This document shows, piece after piece, positions 34,665-44,161 of a stretch of 64,000 bases of DNA. The position numbers and the translations under genes are program-made. The stretch's first letter is position 1. Each line of letters starts with the position of its first letter. The notes beneath the pieces were generated by a model that was not told the DNA's origin, did no database searches, and saw only the letters and a program-made list of their open reading frames with translations. Source of the DNA: an uncultured Brevibacillus sp. (GTDB lineage Bacteria; Bacillota; Bacilli; Brevibacillales; Brevibacillaceae); contig NZ_CANMZW010000015.1 of the NCBI RefSeq assembly GCF_947502445.1, positions 1 through 64,000 of the forward strand. Reading direction: 5' to 3'.

Positions 34665-35288
34665 ATGTTGCAGCAAGAATTTGAGCGTCAAATCAGCAAT
34701 CTCATTCAAAAAGGCTATCCCCGTATTACAGGCCAGAGTGAAGAGGACTTCCGAAAACAGGTCGAACCTCTCCGTCAAAAGGTCGTGGAGCTGGAGCATG
34801 CTGGGATATCCGCACAAAAAGGAGAGGTTCCGTTCGTCATTGTAATCAAACGTGATTGGATAGATGCGGAACGAGCGATGCAGCTAGTGGAGAGGAAAAA
34901 TAAAGCCGGGTTTAGCATCATGGCCTCTGAGGAACTCAACCGTTTTGCACCAATCGAAGGAATTGAACTGCCAGAAGGGTTCGCCTATTTGCTCGTCGAT
35001 ATTGATACAGGACAAGAAACGCTAAATGTCACCCCGAATCTGGCGATGGAGATGATCAAAAACGAAAATCGCTCTCCGTTAACAATCGAAGAGGGGGTTG
35101 CCCTGATCACCCATTTTCCCGAGATAGTAAAGAAAAATAACGGTTTTTCCTTGCTCGCCTCTCGCTGCGGTGATAAGAGAGTGACTGCTTTATGGATCAG
35201 TGAAGGCAAGCCGAAGCTTGGGTGGTGTTGGGCAGGCAACCCTCATACGTGGCTGGGTTCGGCCTCTTGTCAGTACCGCTTTGGATAA
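34665..35288 (+). CDS. DUF5701 family protein
   Basis: A 207-residue soluble protein. The C-terminal stretch with GFSLLASRCGDKRVTALWIS and GWCWAGNPHTWLGSASC is the hallmark of the DUF5701 family as I recall it. Function unknown. The middle (FAYLLVDIDTGQETLNV) suggests alternating beta strands. The ATG at 34665 is preceded by GAAGGAGGGACGC. A bidirectional terminator separates it from catalase. Confidence 0.7.
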   Translation: MLQQEFERQISNLIQKGYPRITGQSEEDFRKQVEPLRQKVVELEHAGISAQKGEVPFVIVIKRDWIDAERAMQLVERKNKAGFSIMASEELNRFAPIEGIELPEGFAYLLVDIDTGQETLNVTPNLAMEMIKNENRSPLTIEEGVALITHFPEIVKKNNGFSLLASRCGDKRVTALWISEGKPKLGWCWAGNPHTWLGSASCQYRFG

Positions 35289-35294
35289 ATAAAA

Positions 35295-35332
35295 AGCAGC
35301 CACGAGGACTGCCCTTGTTCCTCCTGGCTGCT
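35295..35332. terminator. Bidirectional terminator between DUF5701 and katA
   Basis: AGCAGCCA (35295-35302) pairs with TGGCTGCT (35325-35332), with flanking A/T runs. Confidence 0.75.
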
Positions 35333-35342
35333 ACCTATTTTC

Positions 35343-36917
35343 TTAATAAGGCTCTGCTTCATGCCCCTTCTGTACAGCCTCCTGCGGCGCTTTATCTCCG
35401 CCACGGTTCCCAAGCGGCTTTTGGCTGGAGCCGCTCTTCACCGCTCTTTCCAAGCCTTCTCGCAGACGTTTGCCATACTCCTCGTCGGCTTCCTCTGCGA
35501 GTGCAATTATTTTCTTTTGAATCCGCTCGTCACAGGGAGCGAGGTCAGCAACCAGATTGGAGATCAAATCGTCTTTTTCCCAAGCCTCGAATTTGCGGTA
35601 CGTCTCCCCAGCCTGCTTCGTATTGCTTTGACGGTCGATTGATGCGCGAACCAGCTCTCCCTCAATGAACGGAGTGTATTCTTTTCCGGGCTGAGCCGCT
35701 TCCTTTAACCCACCCAAAATGGACGGTTCATAATTGATATGCGGGTTTTGCCCTGGTGCTAGGTCGACTACATATTGCATTTGACCGCCTCGCTGATTCG
35801 TCGCCACCTGTTTTTTCGGGGCATTGATCGGGAGCTGCAAATAGTTAGGACCTACGCGGTAGCGCTGTGTATCGGAATAAGAAAACGTCCGGCCTTGCAG
35901 CATTTTGTCATCTGAGAAGTCAAGACCATCTACCAGGACACCCGTACCAAATGCGACCTGCTCCACCTCTGTAAAATAGTCTTCCGGATTTCGGTTCAGC
36001 ACCATTTTCCCAACTGGCAGCCACGGGAATTGATCCTCTGGCCATAGCTTTGTATCGTCGAGTGGATCAAAGTCGAGCTCAGGATGCTCTCCATCGCTCA
36101 TAATTTGGACGAGCAGCTCCCATTCGGGATACTCACCCCGCTCAATCGCTTGGTATAAATCTTGTGTGGCATGATTAAAATTCGTCGCCTGAATTTCACT
36201 CGCTTCTTTTTGCGTCAAGTTTTTGATGCCTTGCTTCGGCTCCCAATGGTATTTCACGAGGACCGCTTCTCCCTCGCTGTTTACCCATTTGTATGTATTC
36301 ACACCTGAGCCCTGCATCATCCGATAGTTCGCAGGAATCCCCCAAGGCGAATACACAAAGGTCACCATGTGAAAGGTTTCGGGAGAGCTGGCACAAAAAT
36401 CAAAGAAGCGCTCGCCATCCTGAATGTTTGTCAGCGGGTCTGGTTTAAAAGCGTGTATCATATCCGGGAATTTCATTGCATCGCGGATAAAGAAAATTTT
36501 CAGGTTGTTGCCGACCAAGTCCCAGTTTCCGTCTTCTGTATAAAATTTGACAGCAAAGCCACGTGGATCGCGCAGGGTTTCCGGAGAATGACCTCCATGG
36601 ATAACTGAGGAAAAGCGGACGAATACCGGGGTTTGCTTGCCCTTTTCCTGAAACAGCTTGGCCCGTGTATATTTGGACACCGGTTCATTGCCTACAGCTC
36701 CATACGCCTCGAAATAGCCGTGCGCCCCGGCACCACGAGCATGAACAACACGCTCGGGAATCCGCTCGCGATCAAAGTGGCTGATTTTTTCGATGAAATC
36801 GTAATTTTCCAATGTCCCCGGACCGCGATTGCCGACGGTTCTGATGTTTTGATTATTCGTGATCGGATGCCCTTGCCGATTCGTCAAAATATGGTTGTCT
36901 TGCGATTCCTTCGTCAC
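35343..36917 (-). CDS. katA: Haem catalase
   Basis: A 524-residue monofunctional small-subunit catalase. The distal His is in [17 protein letters not shown], the Asn in [14 protein letters not shown], and the proximal haem-ligand Tyr in [20 protein letters not shown] (here split). It converts hydrogen peroxide to water and oxygen. It has a C-terminal tail of about 30 polar residues beyond the usual 485. The GTG start at 36917 has AGGAGGG upstream. I see no clear PerR box nearby. Confidence 0.92.
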   Translation of the reverse strand: MTKESQDNHILTNRQGHPITNNQNIRTVGNRGPGTLENYDFIEKISHFDRERIPERVVHARGAGAHGYFEAYGAVGNEPVSKYTRAKLFQEKGKQTPVFVRFSSVIHGGHSPETLRDPRGFAVKFYTEDGNWDLVGNNLKIFFIRDAMKFPDMIHAFKPDPLTNIQDGERFFDFCASSPETFHMVTFVYSPWGIPANYRMMQGSGVNTYKWVNSEGEAVLVKYHWEPKQGIKNLTQKEASEIQATNFNHATQDLYQAIERGEYPEWELLVQIMSDGEHPELDFDPLDDTKLWPEDQFPWLPVGKMVLNRNPEDYFTEVEQVAFGTGVLVDGLDFSDDKMLQGRTFSYSDTQRYRVGPNYLQLPINAPKKQVATNQRGGQMQYVVDLAPGQNPHINYEPSILGGLKEAAQPGKEYTPFIEGELVRASIDRQSNTKQAGETYRKFEAWEKDDLISNLVADLAPCDERIQKKIIALAEEADEEYGKRLREGLERAVKSGSSQKPLGNRGGDKAPQEAVQKGHEAEPY

Positions 36918-37020
36918 CTGTAACCCTCCTGAATCATTGTAGTTGAACAGTCACGATACAAGCCATATTTTGCCGCTACGATTGGATAAATATTCTGGTT
37001 CGCTCTCATTTCCAAAAGGC

Positions 37021-37047
37021 AAAAACCCATTGGCATGCCAACGGGCT
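37021..37047 (-). terminator. Terminator of leuA
   Basis: On the minus strand GCCCGTTGGC pairs with GCCAATGGGT, followed by TTTTGCC. Confidence 0.75.
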
Positions 37048-37076
37048 TTGTGGTCCTGTCATGTGTATTTTTTCGA

Positions 37077-38627
37077 CTAGTTTACAGCGCTGAGGCTCTC
37101 ATTCGTCACATCGAGCAAGACAGCATTGATTCCGTTCAAGAAAGCCATTGCACTCGCTTTGATGATATCAGTGTCCATCGCGCGGCCAGAGTAAATCTTG
37201 TCTTGGTAAGCGATGCGGATGTTGACCCGTCCAATCGCTTCCTTGCCTCTGGACAAGCTGTTGATTTTGTAATCCTTCAGCTCTACATCTATTCCCACCA
37301 ACGTCTTGATGACGGTGTACAGGGCATCGATCGGACCGTCGCCAACAGCACTGTCCTTGAAAATTTCTCCGCCTTTGCGCAGCTTTACTGTTGCTGTCGG
37401 ATAGACGTCATTGGTGACGACCTGAAAGGCCTCCAGCTCATACAAATGACCGCTGTTTACATCCATCATTCGATGATGCGTCACCAGGTAAAACACATCG
37501 TGGTCGTATACTTCTTTTTTGGAGTCAGCCAATTTAAGGAACTTATCGAACAAGATTTCAAAATCCTCGGTGTCACCGATTTCAAAGCCCATCTTTTCAA
37601 CCGCATTTTTGAAGGCATGACGTCCAGAGCGAGCCGTCAAAATCAGCTCCATGCTCTCTGCTCCGACTTCTTCTGGCTCGATAATTTCGTATACCTGCTT
37701 ATCCTTCAGAAGGCCATCCTGGTGAATACCGGAGGAATGGGCAAAGGCATTTTCACCCGTAATGGCTTTGTTTACCTGGACGTCCAGACCCGTCAGGTAT
37801 GTAAGCAGACGGGAGGTACGCAGCAGCTCTGGCGTCTTAATACCCGTAGTCGCTTGGTAGAAGTTCTCTCTCACCTTGAGACCCATTACTACTTCCTCCA
37901 GTGATGTATTACCAGCCCGCTCACCCAATCCGTTGATGGTACACTCCACTTTTTCTGCGCCATTTTTAATCGCACTGAGTGTATTGGCTGTCGCCATCCC
38001 GAGGTCATTATGACAATGGACACTGAGAATCACGTCTGGATTGAGGTTTTTCAAGCGATCGTTGATACGGCGGATCAGATCACCGAATTCCTCAGGAACC
38101 GCGTAGCCAACTGTATCTGGCACGTTGATGATCGTTGCGCCAGCTTTGACAACCGCCTCAATCGTTTTCCACAAATATTCAAACTCCGACCGCGATGCAT
38201 CCTCTGTTGAGTATTGTACGTGCGGGAGTAATGTTTTCGCATATTTTACCGCGTCTACCCCTTGCTGCAAAACAGCATCCTTGGAGCGGTTGAATTTCTT
38301 TTCTACGTGAATGTTGGATGTGCCTAAAACGATATGAATGAACGGATTTTGCGCGAGCTTGATGCTATTGTATACCGAATCGATATCGCCTTTTACAGCG
38401 CGTGCGAGGGCAGTAATGGAAACCGTGTCTCCAACGCTGCGTGCAATCTCCTGTACCGCTTGAAAATCGCCTTCAGATGAGGCAGGAAAACCGGCTTCGA
38501 TCATGTCTACACGAAGACGCTTTAGCTGCTGGGCAAACTCCACCTTTTGATTGACGTTCAGCTTGGCGCCCGGAACTTGCTCCCCGTCGCGCAGAGTCGT
38601 ATCCAACACGATAATTTTACGGTTCAT
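37077..38627 (-). CDS. leuA: 2-isopropylmalate synthase
   Basis: A 516-residue enzyme of leucine biosynthesis (2-oxoisovalerate plus acetyl-CoA). The barrel shows LDTTLRDGEQVPGAKLN, AGFPASSEGDF, SVHCHNDLGMATAN and GLGERAGNTSLEE; the C-terminal LeuA dimer (leucine-sensing) domain is at about 390-505. The ATG at 38627 is eight bases after GGAGG; an ATG at 38633 is too close to that site. It is not followed by leuB/C/D and has its own T-box leader, so it is regulated separately, by leucyl-tRNA charging. Confidence 0.92.
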   Translation of the reverse strand: MNRKIIVLDTTLRDGEQVPGAKLNVNQKVEFAQQLKRLRVDMIEAGFPASSEGDFQAVQEIARSVGDTVSITALARAVKGDIDSVYNSIKLAQNPFIHIVLGTSNIHVEKKFNRSKDAVLQQGVDAVKYAKTLLPHVQYSTEDASRSEFEYLWKTIEAVVKAGATIINVPDTVGYAVPEEFGDLIRRINDRLKNLNPDVILSVHCHNDLGMATANTLSAIKNGAEKVECTINGLGERAGNTSLEEVVMGLKVRENFYQATTGIKTPELLRTSRLLTYLTGLDVQVNKAITGENAFAHSSGIHQDGLLKDKQVYEIIEPEEVGAESMELILTARSGRHAFKNAVEKMGFEIGDTEDFEILFDKFLKLADSKKEVYDHDVFYLVTHHRMMDVNSGHLYELEAFQVVTNDVYPTATVKLRKGGEIFKDSAVGDGPIDALYTVIKTLVGIDVELKDYKINSLSRGKEAIGRVNIRIAYQDKIYSGRAMDTDIIKASAMAFLNGINAVLLDVTNESLSAVN

Positions 38628-38704
38628 CTTCATTTCCTCCTAGACCATATTTTTTCTTTATAAGCCCTATATATCAAGCGGGGTTGGTTAAACCCGGAAT
38701 TTAA

Positions 38705-38965
38705 CCAACAAAAAAACCCCGTCTCTACGTATAGAGACGAGGTTGAACCCGCGGTACCACTCTAATTCATTTCATTTAAGGAAATGAGCTCATTCGATGG
38801 CCATCACCATCTATCCCTGTAACGGTGGAATTCCGGCTTACCCTACATTGTCAGGCAGCTGTTCATAGACGAGTTCGAAGTGAATTCTGCTACCGTTTCG
38901 CACCAACCAACGGCTCTCTGAAAGATCATTGCACTTCTACTATTTCTAATCGTAACATTTTGATT
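38705..38965 (-). promoter_or_regulatory. T-box leader with leucine (CTC) specifier
   Basis: On the minus strand the T-box sequence AGAGTGGTACCGCGGG (about 38762-38747) precedes a terminator, AACCTCGTCTCT paired with AGAGACGGGGTT, followed by seven T (38744-38708). Upstream, in the Stem I region, TTCGAACTCGTC places CTC (Leu) at 38873-38871 in the expected GAA-context specifier position. Uncharged tRNA-Leu should stabilise the antiterminator and allow leuA transcription. Confidence 0.9.
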
Positions 38966-39032
38966 TATTTGCGCAGTCTTAATTATTGGAAATTATATGG
39001 CATGCGATCTGTATTGTCAACAGGTGAAATTT

Positions 39033-39878
39033 TTACTTCTTATCCAGGCTTCTTTTTGCTCTCGCCACAATTCGTTTTGTTTCCTTGGAATCCGATCGCT
39101 TCAACCACTCCTCACAAATCTGAAGCACCCAATCGGGATTGGATTTACTCGCGTCATTTAGCCAATTCCCTACCGAGTCTTGAACATATTTGGAAGTATC
39201 GGCGTTGACTGCCTCCAGCAAGGGAAGTCCGAGCTCGGGCTTCGCTTTCAATTCGTGTATATGCTTCGCCCAAACACCTCGTGGGCGGGTCGCCTCAATC
39301 GCAAATCTGCGTATGTTTGGATCATGGTCATACACCCACTCTCTGAGCAAAGTGATTGCTCCTTTCACTTCCTTTGACAGAGGCTCTCTTATCGCCATCC
39401 AGGCGATCTCACGCACACCAAAATGAGAATCGGCAGCAAATGGACGAATCGAGCTCAGCTTTTCCTCCAGACACAATCGCGGGTTCATCCCAATGATGTA
39501 AGCAGCCCAGCAGCGAACACTATCGGACAAATGAGTAGCTTGGAAATGAAAGATTCGCTGCTGATCCTGCTTGCTGTAGCCTTCCAGCACGCCTAGCCAC
39601 TCGCTTGCGATCGCAGGTATGATTTTCATGATCCTCGTCTCCCCCAACTGACTGAGCCGCTGAATCACCCGCGCTAACTCTTTTTGCAAACCGAGCTCAT
39701 CCGTAATGGCTCGGAGCAGCAGATGATGATCAACTGCCAGCCATTCCGTCAAATTAACCGTCTGCAGTTTTCCTTTTTGCAGCAGTCTGATGACCTCATC
39801 CGGAATATCCTCAGCCTTACGAGCACCTTTTCTCAGCAAAATTTCCTCTGTGATGGGGGGTTCCGTTTCCTTTTTCAT
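39033..39878 (-). CDS. DNA alkylation repair (AlkC/AlkD-like HEAT repeat) protein
   Basis: A 281-residue all-helical protein. The HEAT-like repeats include VRCWAAYIIGMNPRL, EIAWMAIREPL and REWVYDHDPNIRRFAIEATR, followed by SKYVQDSVGNWLNDASKSNP, a stretch typical of the AlkC/AlkD DNA-glycosylase superfamily. Such proteins excise alkylated purines. Its ATG overlaps the peroxiredoxin stop by four bases (ATGA), so the two are coupled. The pairing suggests a shared response to chemical damage. Confidence 0.8.
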   Translation of the reverse strand: MKKETEPPITEEILLRKGARKAEDIPDEVIRLLQKGKLQTVNLTEWLAVDHHLLLRAITDELGLQKELARVIQRLSQLGETRIMKIIPAIASEWLGVLEGYSKQDQQRIFHFQATHLSDSVRCWAAYIIGMNPRLCLEEKLSSIRPFAADSHFGVREIAWMAIREPLSKEVKGAITLLREWVYDHDPNIRRFAIEATRPRGVWAKHIHELKAKPELGLPLLEAVNADTSKYVQDSVGNWLNDASKSNPDWVLQICEEWLKRSDSKETKRIVARAKRSLDKK

Positions 39879-40567
39879 GACTCATTTCCTCTCGCCCAAG
39901 TATCTCGTTGCAATGCCTGGAGAAGACGTAGCACCTCGCCCGGCTCCACGCGCTTTTTATAGTCGGCATCCACACTAGCAAAATGAATGATGCCCTCTCT
40001 ATCGATTACATAGGTTGCAGGGAGAGGAAGCTCCCATGAATCGTCACCGTTGAATACGTCCAGTGAAATTTCGATAGATCGATAGATTTGTTTTAGCTTC
40101 TCTGGCATTTGACTTGTGAGTTCGTATTTTTTTGCAGTTTGATTCTGCACGTCACTGACCACTGGAAAACGCAAGCCGTGCTTTTCCTGTATCGCGCTTG
40201 AGTACTCAGCGGTTTGTGGGCTAATCGCAATTACCCGGCCATTGACAGCTGCTATCTCATCAAAAATTTGCTCGTAAGCTCGTAATTCCAGATTACAAAA
40301 AGGACACCATACACCGCGATAAAACACGAGGACAACCGGACCTTTTTCTAGCTCTGCTGACAGCGTAATCTGTTGACCATCCATACTTGCTAATGTGAAA
40401 TCAGGCGCTTTTGTGCCTACACTTACTCCTTTATTCAGACCAGCTTCTCGCGTTTGTTCAATCGCTATTTCGAAAGCTTCAAGTACTTCTGTGGGGAGCG
40501 CATTTTTCATTTGCAGCGTTGCTTCATCCAAAGCATCTTGCAGTATTTGGACTGGCTTCATCGTCAT
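39875..40567 (-). CDS. Peroxiredoxin-like AhpC/TSA family protein
   Basis: A 230-residue thioredoxin-fold protein with an extended helical N-terminus (about 1-48). The active site is GVWCPFCNLEL, a C-x-x-C form of the peroxiredoxin/alkyl hydroperoxide reductase site, in VLVFYRGVWCPF. Later ISPQTAEYS and LPLPATYVIDREGII fit the family. It should reduce peroxides or act as a thiol oxidoreductase. GAGGTG is about ten bases before the ATG. It is upstream of, and coupled to, the AlkD-like gene. Confidence 0.82.
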   Translation of the reverse strand: MTMKPVQILQDALDEATLQMKNALPTEVLEAFEIAIEQTREAGLNKGVSVGTKAPDFTLASMDGQQITLSAELEKGPVVLVFYRGVWCPFCNLELRAYEQIFDEIAAVNGRVIAISPQTAEYSSAIQEKHGLRFPVVSDVQNQTAKKYELTSQMPEKLKQIYRSIEISLDVFNGDDSWELPLPATYVIDREGIIHFASVDADYKKRVEPGEVLRLLQALQRDTWARGNES

Positions 40568-40636
40568 CCGCTAAACACCTCATACCTCTTTTTCATCATG
40601 GTACGACTGACTAGGGCGAAACGGATGTAATGTAGA

Positions 40637-41317
40637 TTACAGCTTTTGATCTAAAAACAAATCAGGATGGAGAGCGATTGTTTTGAAGCCCGTCCTGATT
40701 CGTTTGTCTTTCGCAAGCTCTTGTATTGATACGGACACAGCCTCTCGGGTCGCACCAACCAAATTGGCGATTTCCTGATGAGAGAGCGAATAGTTGATTT
40801 GGTAATAATCATCGCTTTTGGTAACGCCAAATTGATCAGATAGCTTCAGCAGCACATACACTATTTTTTCATGCAGGCTTCCGAGTGCCAAGTTTTGATT
40901 CAGTTGGCTCATGCCATTAATCCGGTCACTCAATACTTTTAATAGATTCATCATGAATCGAGGTCGGTGGATGATAAAAGACTCAAATCGGTCCCTGTTC
41001 ATCAGGCAAATGTGACTTTCTTCAATCGCTTCGATGTAATTTTCACGTGTCCCCAGTGAGAGCACATCCATCTCACCAAACACATTTCCTTCCCTAAGAA
41101 TATCCGAGGTAAATTGCTTCCCTTCGGCGTTTAGCTTAAATAAGCGCACCTTGCCCTTCTTCACGAAATAAAATCCTTCGATAAAGGTTTCTGGCGTTTG
41201 AATGAATGTATTCTTTGGGAAAACCGTAATGGACGTTAACTGATCCATTTCGATTAAATCTTCGCTAGATAGTGATCGCAATAAATTAAATTGCGACAAG
41301 TATTGAATGTTATCCAT
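40637..41317 (-). CDS. Crp/Fnr family transcriptional regulator
   Basis: A 226-residue regulator. A cyclic-nucleotide-binding-like beta barrel (about 15-120; FYFVKKGKVRLFKLN, GNVFGEMDVLSLG) is followed by a C-terminal winged helix (about 150-215; YSLSHQEIANLVGATREAVSVSI). It lacks the N-terminal cysteine cluster of Fnr, so oxygen sensing by iron-sulfur is unlikely. The lipoprotein gene precedes it by 28 bases and the peroxiredoxin operon follows by 70, both on the same strand. Those are candidate targets. Confidence 0.87.
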   Translation of the reverse strand: MDNIQYLSQFNLLRSLSSEDLIEMDQLTSITVFPKNTFIQTPETFIEGFYFVKKGKVRLFKLNAEGKQFTSDILREGNVFGEMDVLSLGTRENYIEAIEESHICLMNRDRFESFIIHRPRFMMNLLKVLSDRINGMSQLNQNLALGSLHEKIVYVLLKLSDQFGVTKSDDYYQINYSLSHQEIANLVGATREAVSVSIQELAKDKRIRTGFKTIALHPDLFLDQKL

Positions 41318-41345
41318 TTCATCCCCTCATTGCTATTCTAGGCTG

Positions 41346-41798
41346 CTATTTAATTAGTTGAAAGGTCTCTTTGATTTTTTCGACCTCTTGGAACATATCG
41401 TTATACGCTTTTTTCAAGCTCTCATCTGTAGTCGTATATTGCACATCCGTCGGTGTACGAAACGTGTAGACCTCACCGTCTGCTTCTGCCAACTTGGTTA
41501 AACGGATGATTTGGGCGAGCTCCTCTCCCTCTGCTTTCCACTTTTCCTGTGTCCAAACCTCGATTTGAAACAACTCACCGCCTGCTACCTCTTTATTCGC
41601 TTTATTTACAAATACGACTCTGCTTTCCGTCTCGATGATTTCATACTTTTCAGCCCATGTAGCTGGAAGCTCAATTTTGAATTTGTGCGCAGCGTTTTCG
41701 TAGACGATAGATTGAGTTGTACTGTTATTCGCCGAACAGCCAGTCAGTAATACGAACAGAACTAATAGCGCCGATTGTATAGAAAACATGACTCTCAC
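41346..41798 (-). CDS. Putative lipoprotein, PsbP-like
   Basis: A 150-residue lipoprotein with lipobox VLLTGC (Cys about 21). The mature part (HKFKIELPATWAEKYEI) resembles the small beta-sheet domain of PsbP-like bacterial lipoproteins, but I would not assign a function. GTG at 41798 follows GGGGAGGA; an ATG at 41789 is possible. It precedes the Crp-family gene in the same direction. Confidence 0.7.
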   Translation of the reverse strand: MRVMFSIQSALLVLFVLLTGCSANNSTTQSIVYENAAHKFKIELPATWAEKYEIIETESRVVFVNKANKEVAGGELFQIEVWTQEKWKAEGEELAQIIRLTKLAEADGEVYTFRTPTDVQYTTTDESLKKAYNDMFQEVEKIKETFQLIK

Positions 41799-41981
41799 CC
41801 GTAGTTCCTCCCCTTCCTAACCTCTCTTTTTTTCTATATTTTTCCACAACCCTCGCAAGTTCCCCTTCCTCTCAGCCAAGAAAACCTTTATTGAAGCCTC
41901 GCTCACCACGTATGCGGCCGTCTTTCATACAAAAAGCCCTTGGTATACAAATATCCAAGGGTCTCGTCTATCCTTATCTGC

Positions 41982-42170
41982 TTATGCCTGTGGCATCTGA
42001 CTCATGTCCATATACAATACATTCCAGCGATGACCGTCCACATCTGCAAAGCCAGCACCATACATGAAGCCTTGTTCGCTTGGCTCGGCGAAAATCGCTC
42101 CCCCTGCCTGCCTCGCCTTCTGAATCATCTCATCAAGCTCTTCTTTGCTTTGTGCATCAATGGAGAGTAG
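41982..42170 (-). pseudogene. 3' fragment of a VOC/glyoxalase-family gene
   Basis: A 62-codon open stretch reads SIDAQSKEELDEMIQKARQAGG in parts, then FMYGAGFADVDGHRWNVLYM and MDMSQMPQA before TAA. It is the C-terminal half of a VOC-fold protein (a metal-ligand-bearing half with GHRWN). The N-terminal half is missing: the frame is closed by TAG at 42173-42171, seven bases from the MFS stop. It is a remnant with no start of its own. Confidence 0.75.
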
Positions 42171-42179
42171 CTATTATTG

Positions 42180-43376
42180 CTAAGCACTTTTACTTACCGA
42201 AGCTTTTTCACCTATCAACGACGCTGCCACTAATCCCAGAGTCAAGATCAAAGCCAGCAAAAAGAACGTTTGTGTATAGCCCCCTACTTCCATGAAGCGA
42301 ATCGAGATGATCGGACCCAGGCTCGTTCCCGCAAACAGGATAAACGTATAAACGGACACGGCAATCCCGCGAGACTTCCTTCCCAATTGCCCCACAAGTG
42401 CTACGAGAGACGGTACAGCCAAGGCGATTCCGGCGACGAACAGGACGCTTATTGCAATTAAGAGAGGAAGAGATGTGACGAGCCCCATTACTGCAAGTCC
42501 GACAATCGCCACGGCAAGGGCAAAACGCAGCAAGGAACGGACACTATAACGTTGCGTCAGCTTTCCAGCGAGTGGAGAGATCAACATCCCGAAAACGCCG
42601 GCTGCCCGGATAGAAATCATTTCTTGTGCATCCATACCAAAATCTGGACCACTCAAATAGGAGCCAAGCACAGTATACATGCTCACGAAGGACATGAGCA
42701 GTACGAGCGCTATCAAATAAGTGAGCAACAGTCTTTTTTGCCGAAACACATGCTTGATTTGCTTCAAAGGCTCCAAAATGCTCGTGTGCGCTTGCTTATT
42801 CTCCCCTTTGGGCAAGAGGCGAAATATGATCAAAGAAGTAATGCCGTAGACAGCAGCTAGCAAATAAAATACGTGATGCCAACTATACGCCTGACTGACC
42901 CACGAGCTGAACACTTGCCCGATAATGCCGGCTACAAGAAAACCTGTACTGATAAATCCGATAGCTGTCACCCTTTTTTCAGCAGGAAACATTTCTACGG
43001 CGTAAGCCAAAGCTACTGGCGAAAAGGAGGCTGCCGCTGCTCCCTGCAAGCCTCGCAGGACAATCACCCACGAAAACTGCTCTACACTTCCGAGCAGCAC
43101 TGTAATCAGAGCTAAAACAATCATTCCGATAAAAATGACCTGCTTGCGACCGTACTTATCTGAAATCGCTCCATAGAGCAAGCACCCGACTGCAAATCCG
43201 ATCGAAAAGACGCTCCCCGTAGCTGCTGCTTGTGTAAGCGTTACTCGATAAAGCTCAGCGAACATCGGGATCAAAGGAATCGTCACGTACAAGCTTGTCA
43301 TGACGACCATTCCGGCCCAGCATAGTATCGCTGTCATGAGTGGATAGTTTCGAGTATCAATAGGGCTGTTCGCCAT
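42180..43376 (-). CDS. MFS transporter, probably drug efflux
   Basis: A 398-residue major facilitator protein with 12 TM segments. Motif A is present as LYGAISDKYGRKQVI, and the antiporter-type motif C region shows GFISTGFLVAGIIGQVF. It belongs to the DHA1-like group that exports drugs. The ATG at 43376 is six bases after GAGGTG; a GTG at 43385 is too close to it. It follows a MarR gene by 83 bases and carries its own copy of the MarR operator, so induction by the exported compound is likely. Confidence 0.85.
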   Translation of the reverse strand: MANSPIDTRNYPLMTAILCWAGMVVMTSLYVTIPLIPMFAELYRVTLTQAAATGSVFSIGFAVGCLLYGAISDKYGRKQVIFIGMIVLALITVLLGSVEQFSWVIVLRGLQGAAAASFSPVALAYAVEMFPAEKRVTAIGFISTGFLVAGIIGQVFSSWVSQAYSWHHVFYLLAAVYGITSLIIFRLLPKGENKQAHTSILEPLKQIKHVFRQKRLLLTYLIALVLLMSFVSMYTVLGSYLSGPDFGMDAQEMISIRAAGVFGMLISPLAGKLTQRYSVRSLLRFALAVAIVGLAVMGLVTSLPLLIAISVLFVAGIALAVPSLVALVGQLGRKSRGIAVSVYTFILFAGTSLGPIISIRFMEVGGYTQTFFLLALILTLGLVAASLIGEKASVSKSA

Positions 43377-43425
43377 AAAACACACCTCTTTCGCTTAATT
43401 GTATGAGAAAAAGTACCTGGAAATA

Positions 43426-43443
43426 TAGTTAGGTAATCTAATT
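43426..43443 (-). promoter_or_regulatory. Predicted MarR operator upstream of the MFS gene
   Basis: Minus strand AATTAGATTACCTAACTA. It is identical in 17 of 18 bases to the site upstream of the marR gene. Confidence 0.75.
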
Positions 43444-43459
43444 ATTATTCGAAAAAAAT

Positions 43460-44014
43460 TTATTTTCCTACCCCTAACCGATTCTCTATCACGCTGTTCA
43501 ATTTTATTAGAACCTTCTCGAATACTTGTTGTTCATCTGGCTCAAGCTCACTAACTAACGAAGAGCAGGTAGACCAAAAGGTAGGAAGAACGGCTTCTAC
43601 CAGTGCTCGCCCTTCTGTCGTAATCCTGACATGAACCATGCGGCGGTCTGTGGAGCTCTGCTCTCTGGAAATCCAATTTCTCTTTTCTAGCCAATCGAGC
43701 AGGGCTGTTACCGAAGCCCGCCGAATTCCAAGACGATCGGCAATCGCAGAAGGAGTGATCAGTTCCTTCCCCTCATGTAATGTCAGCAGTAGCAGCAAAT
43801 CAAACTTGCTTTCGGTAATGTTATACGCCGCCAAATCCACATCTACGACATCCAAAATGTTGTCCGACAGCCAGACCATAAGCAGCCCCATATAGGCAGA
43901 GTGCTTATTGGTATCGCTTGAAGCCGTTTTTTCCATCAGATCTAGATAGGGCCGCACTCCCAGCTTGGGCAAGGATTGGTCAGCTGTATGATCATGTTGG
44001 TTCTTCTTGCGCAC
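43460..44014 (-). CDS. MarR family transcriptional regulator
   Basis: A 184-residue MarR regulator. The winged helix reads ITPSAIADRLGIRRASVTALLDWLEKRNWI with the wing STDRRMVHVRITTEG (about 100-150). A 40-residue N-terminal extension is longer than usual. The GTG at 44014 follows GAGGTGA. Near-identical 18-base sites lie upstream of this gene and of the MFS gene, which indicates repression of both itself and the transporter. Confidence 0.88.
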   Translation of the reverse strand: MRKKNQHDHTADQSLPKLGVRPYLDLMEKTASSDTNKHSAYMGLLMVWLSDNILDVVDVDLAAYNITESKFDLLLLLTLHEGKELITPSAIADRLGIRRASVTALLDWLEKRNWISREQSSTDRRMVHVRITTEGRALVEAVLPTFWSTCSSLVSELEPDEQQVFEKVLIKLNSVIENRLGVGK

Positions 44015-44034
44015 GTGCTCACCTCGAAAAATGA

Positions 44035-44052
44035 AATTAGATTATCTAACTA
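44035..44052 (-). promoter_or_regulatory. Predicted MarR operator upstream of marR
   Basis: Plus strand AATTAGATTATCTAACTA, an imperfect palindrome 21 bases before the GTG start. Confidence 0.75.
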
Positions 44053-44161
44053 CATTGAAACTATAAGGGATGTTTCCATTTCTTGCAAGCCCTCTTTCCA
44101 AATTGAATCTTTTTCATATAGAAATCGTTCTGAGCCCGGGAGCAAACCGAGCTCGCACTTA

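Noticed and set aside
35343-36960. PerR box upstream of catalase
   Set aside because: I looked for TTATAATNATTATAA-like sequence near 36918-37000 and found no convincing match.
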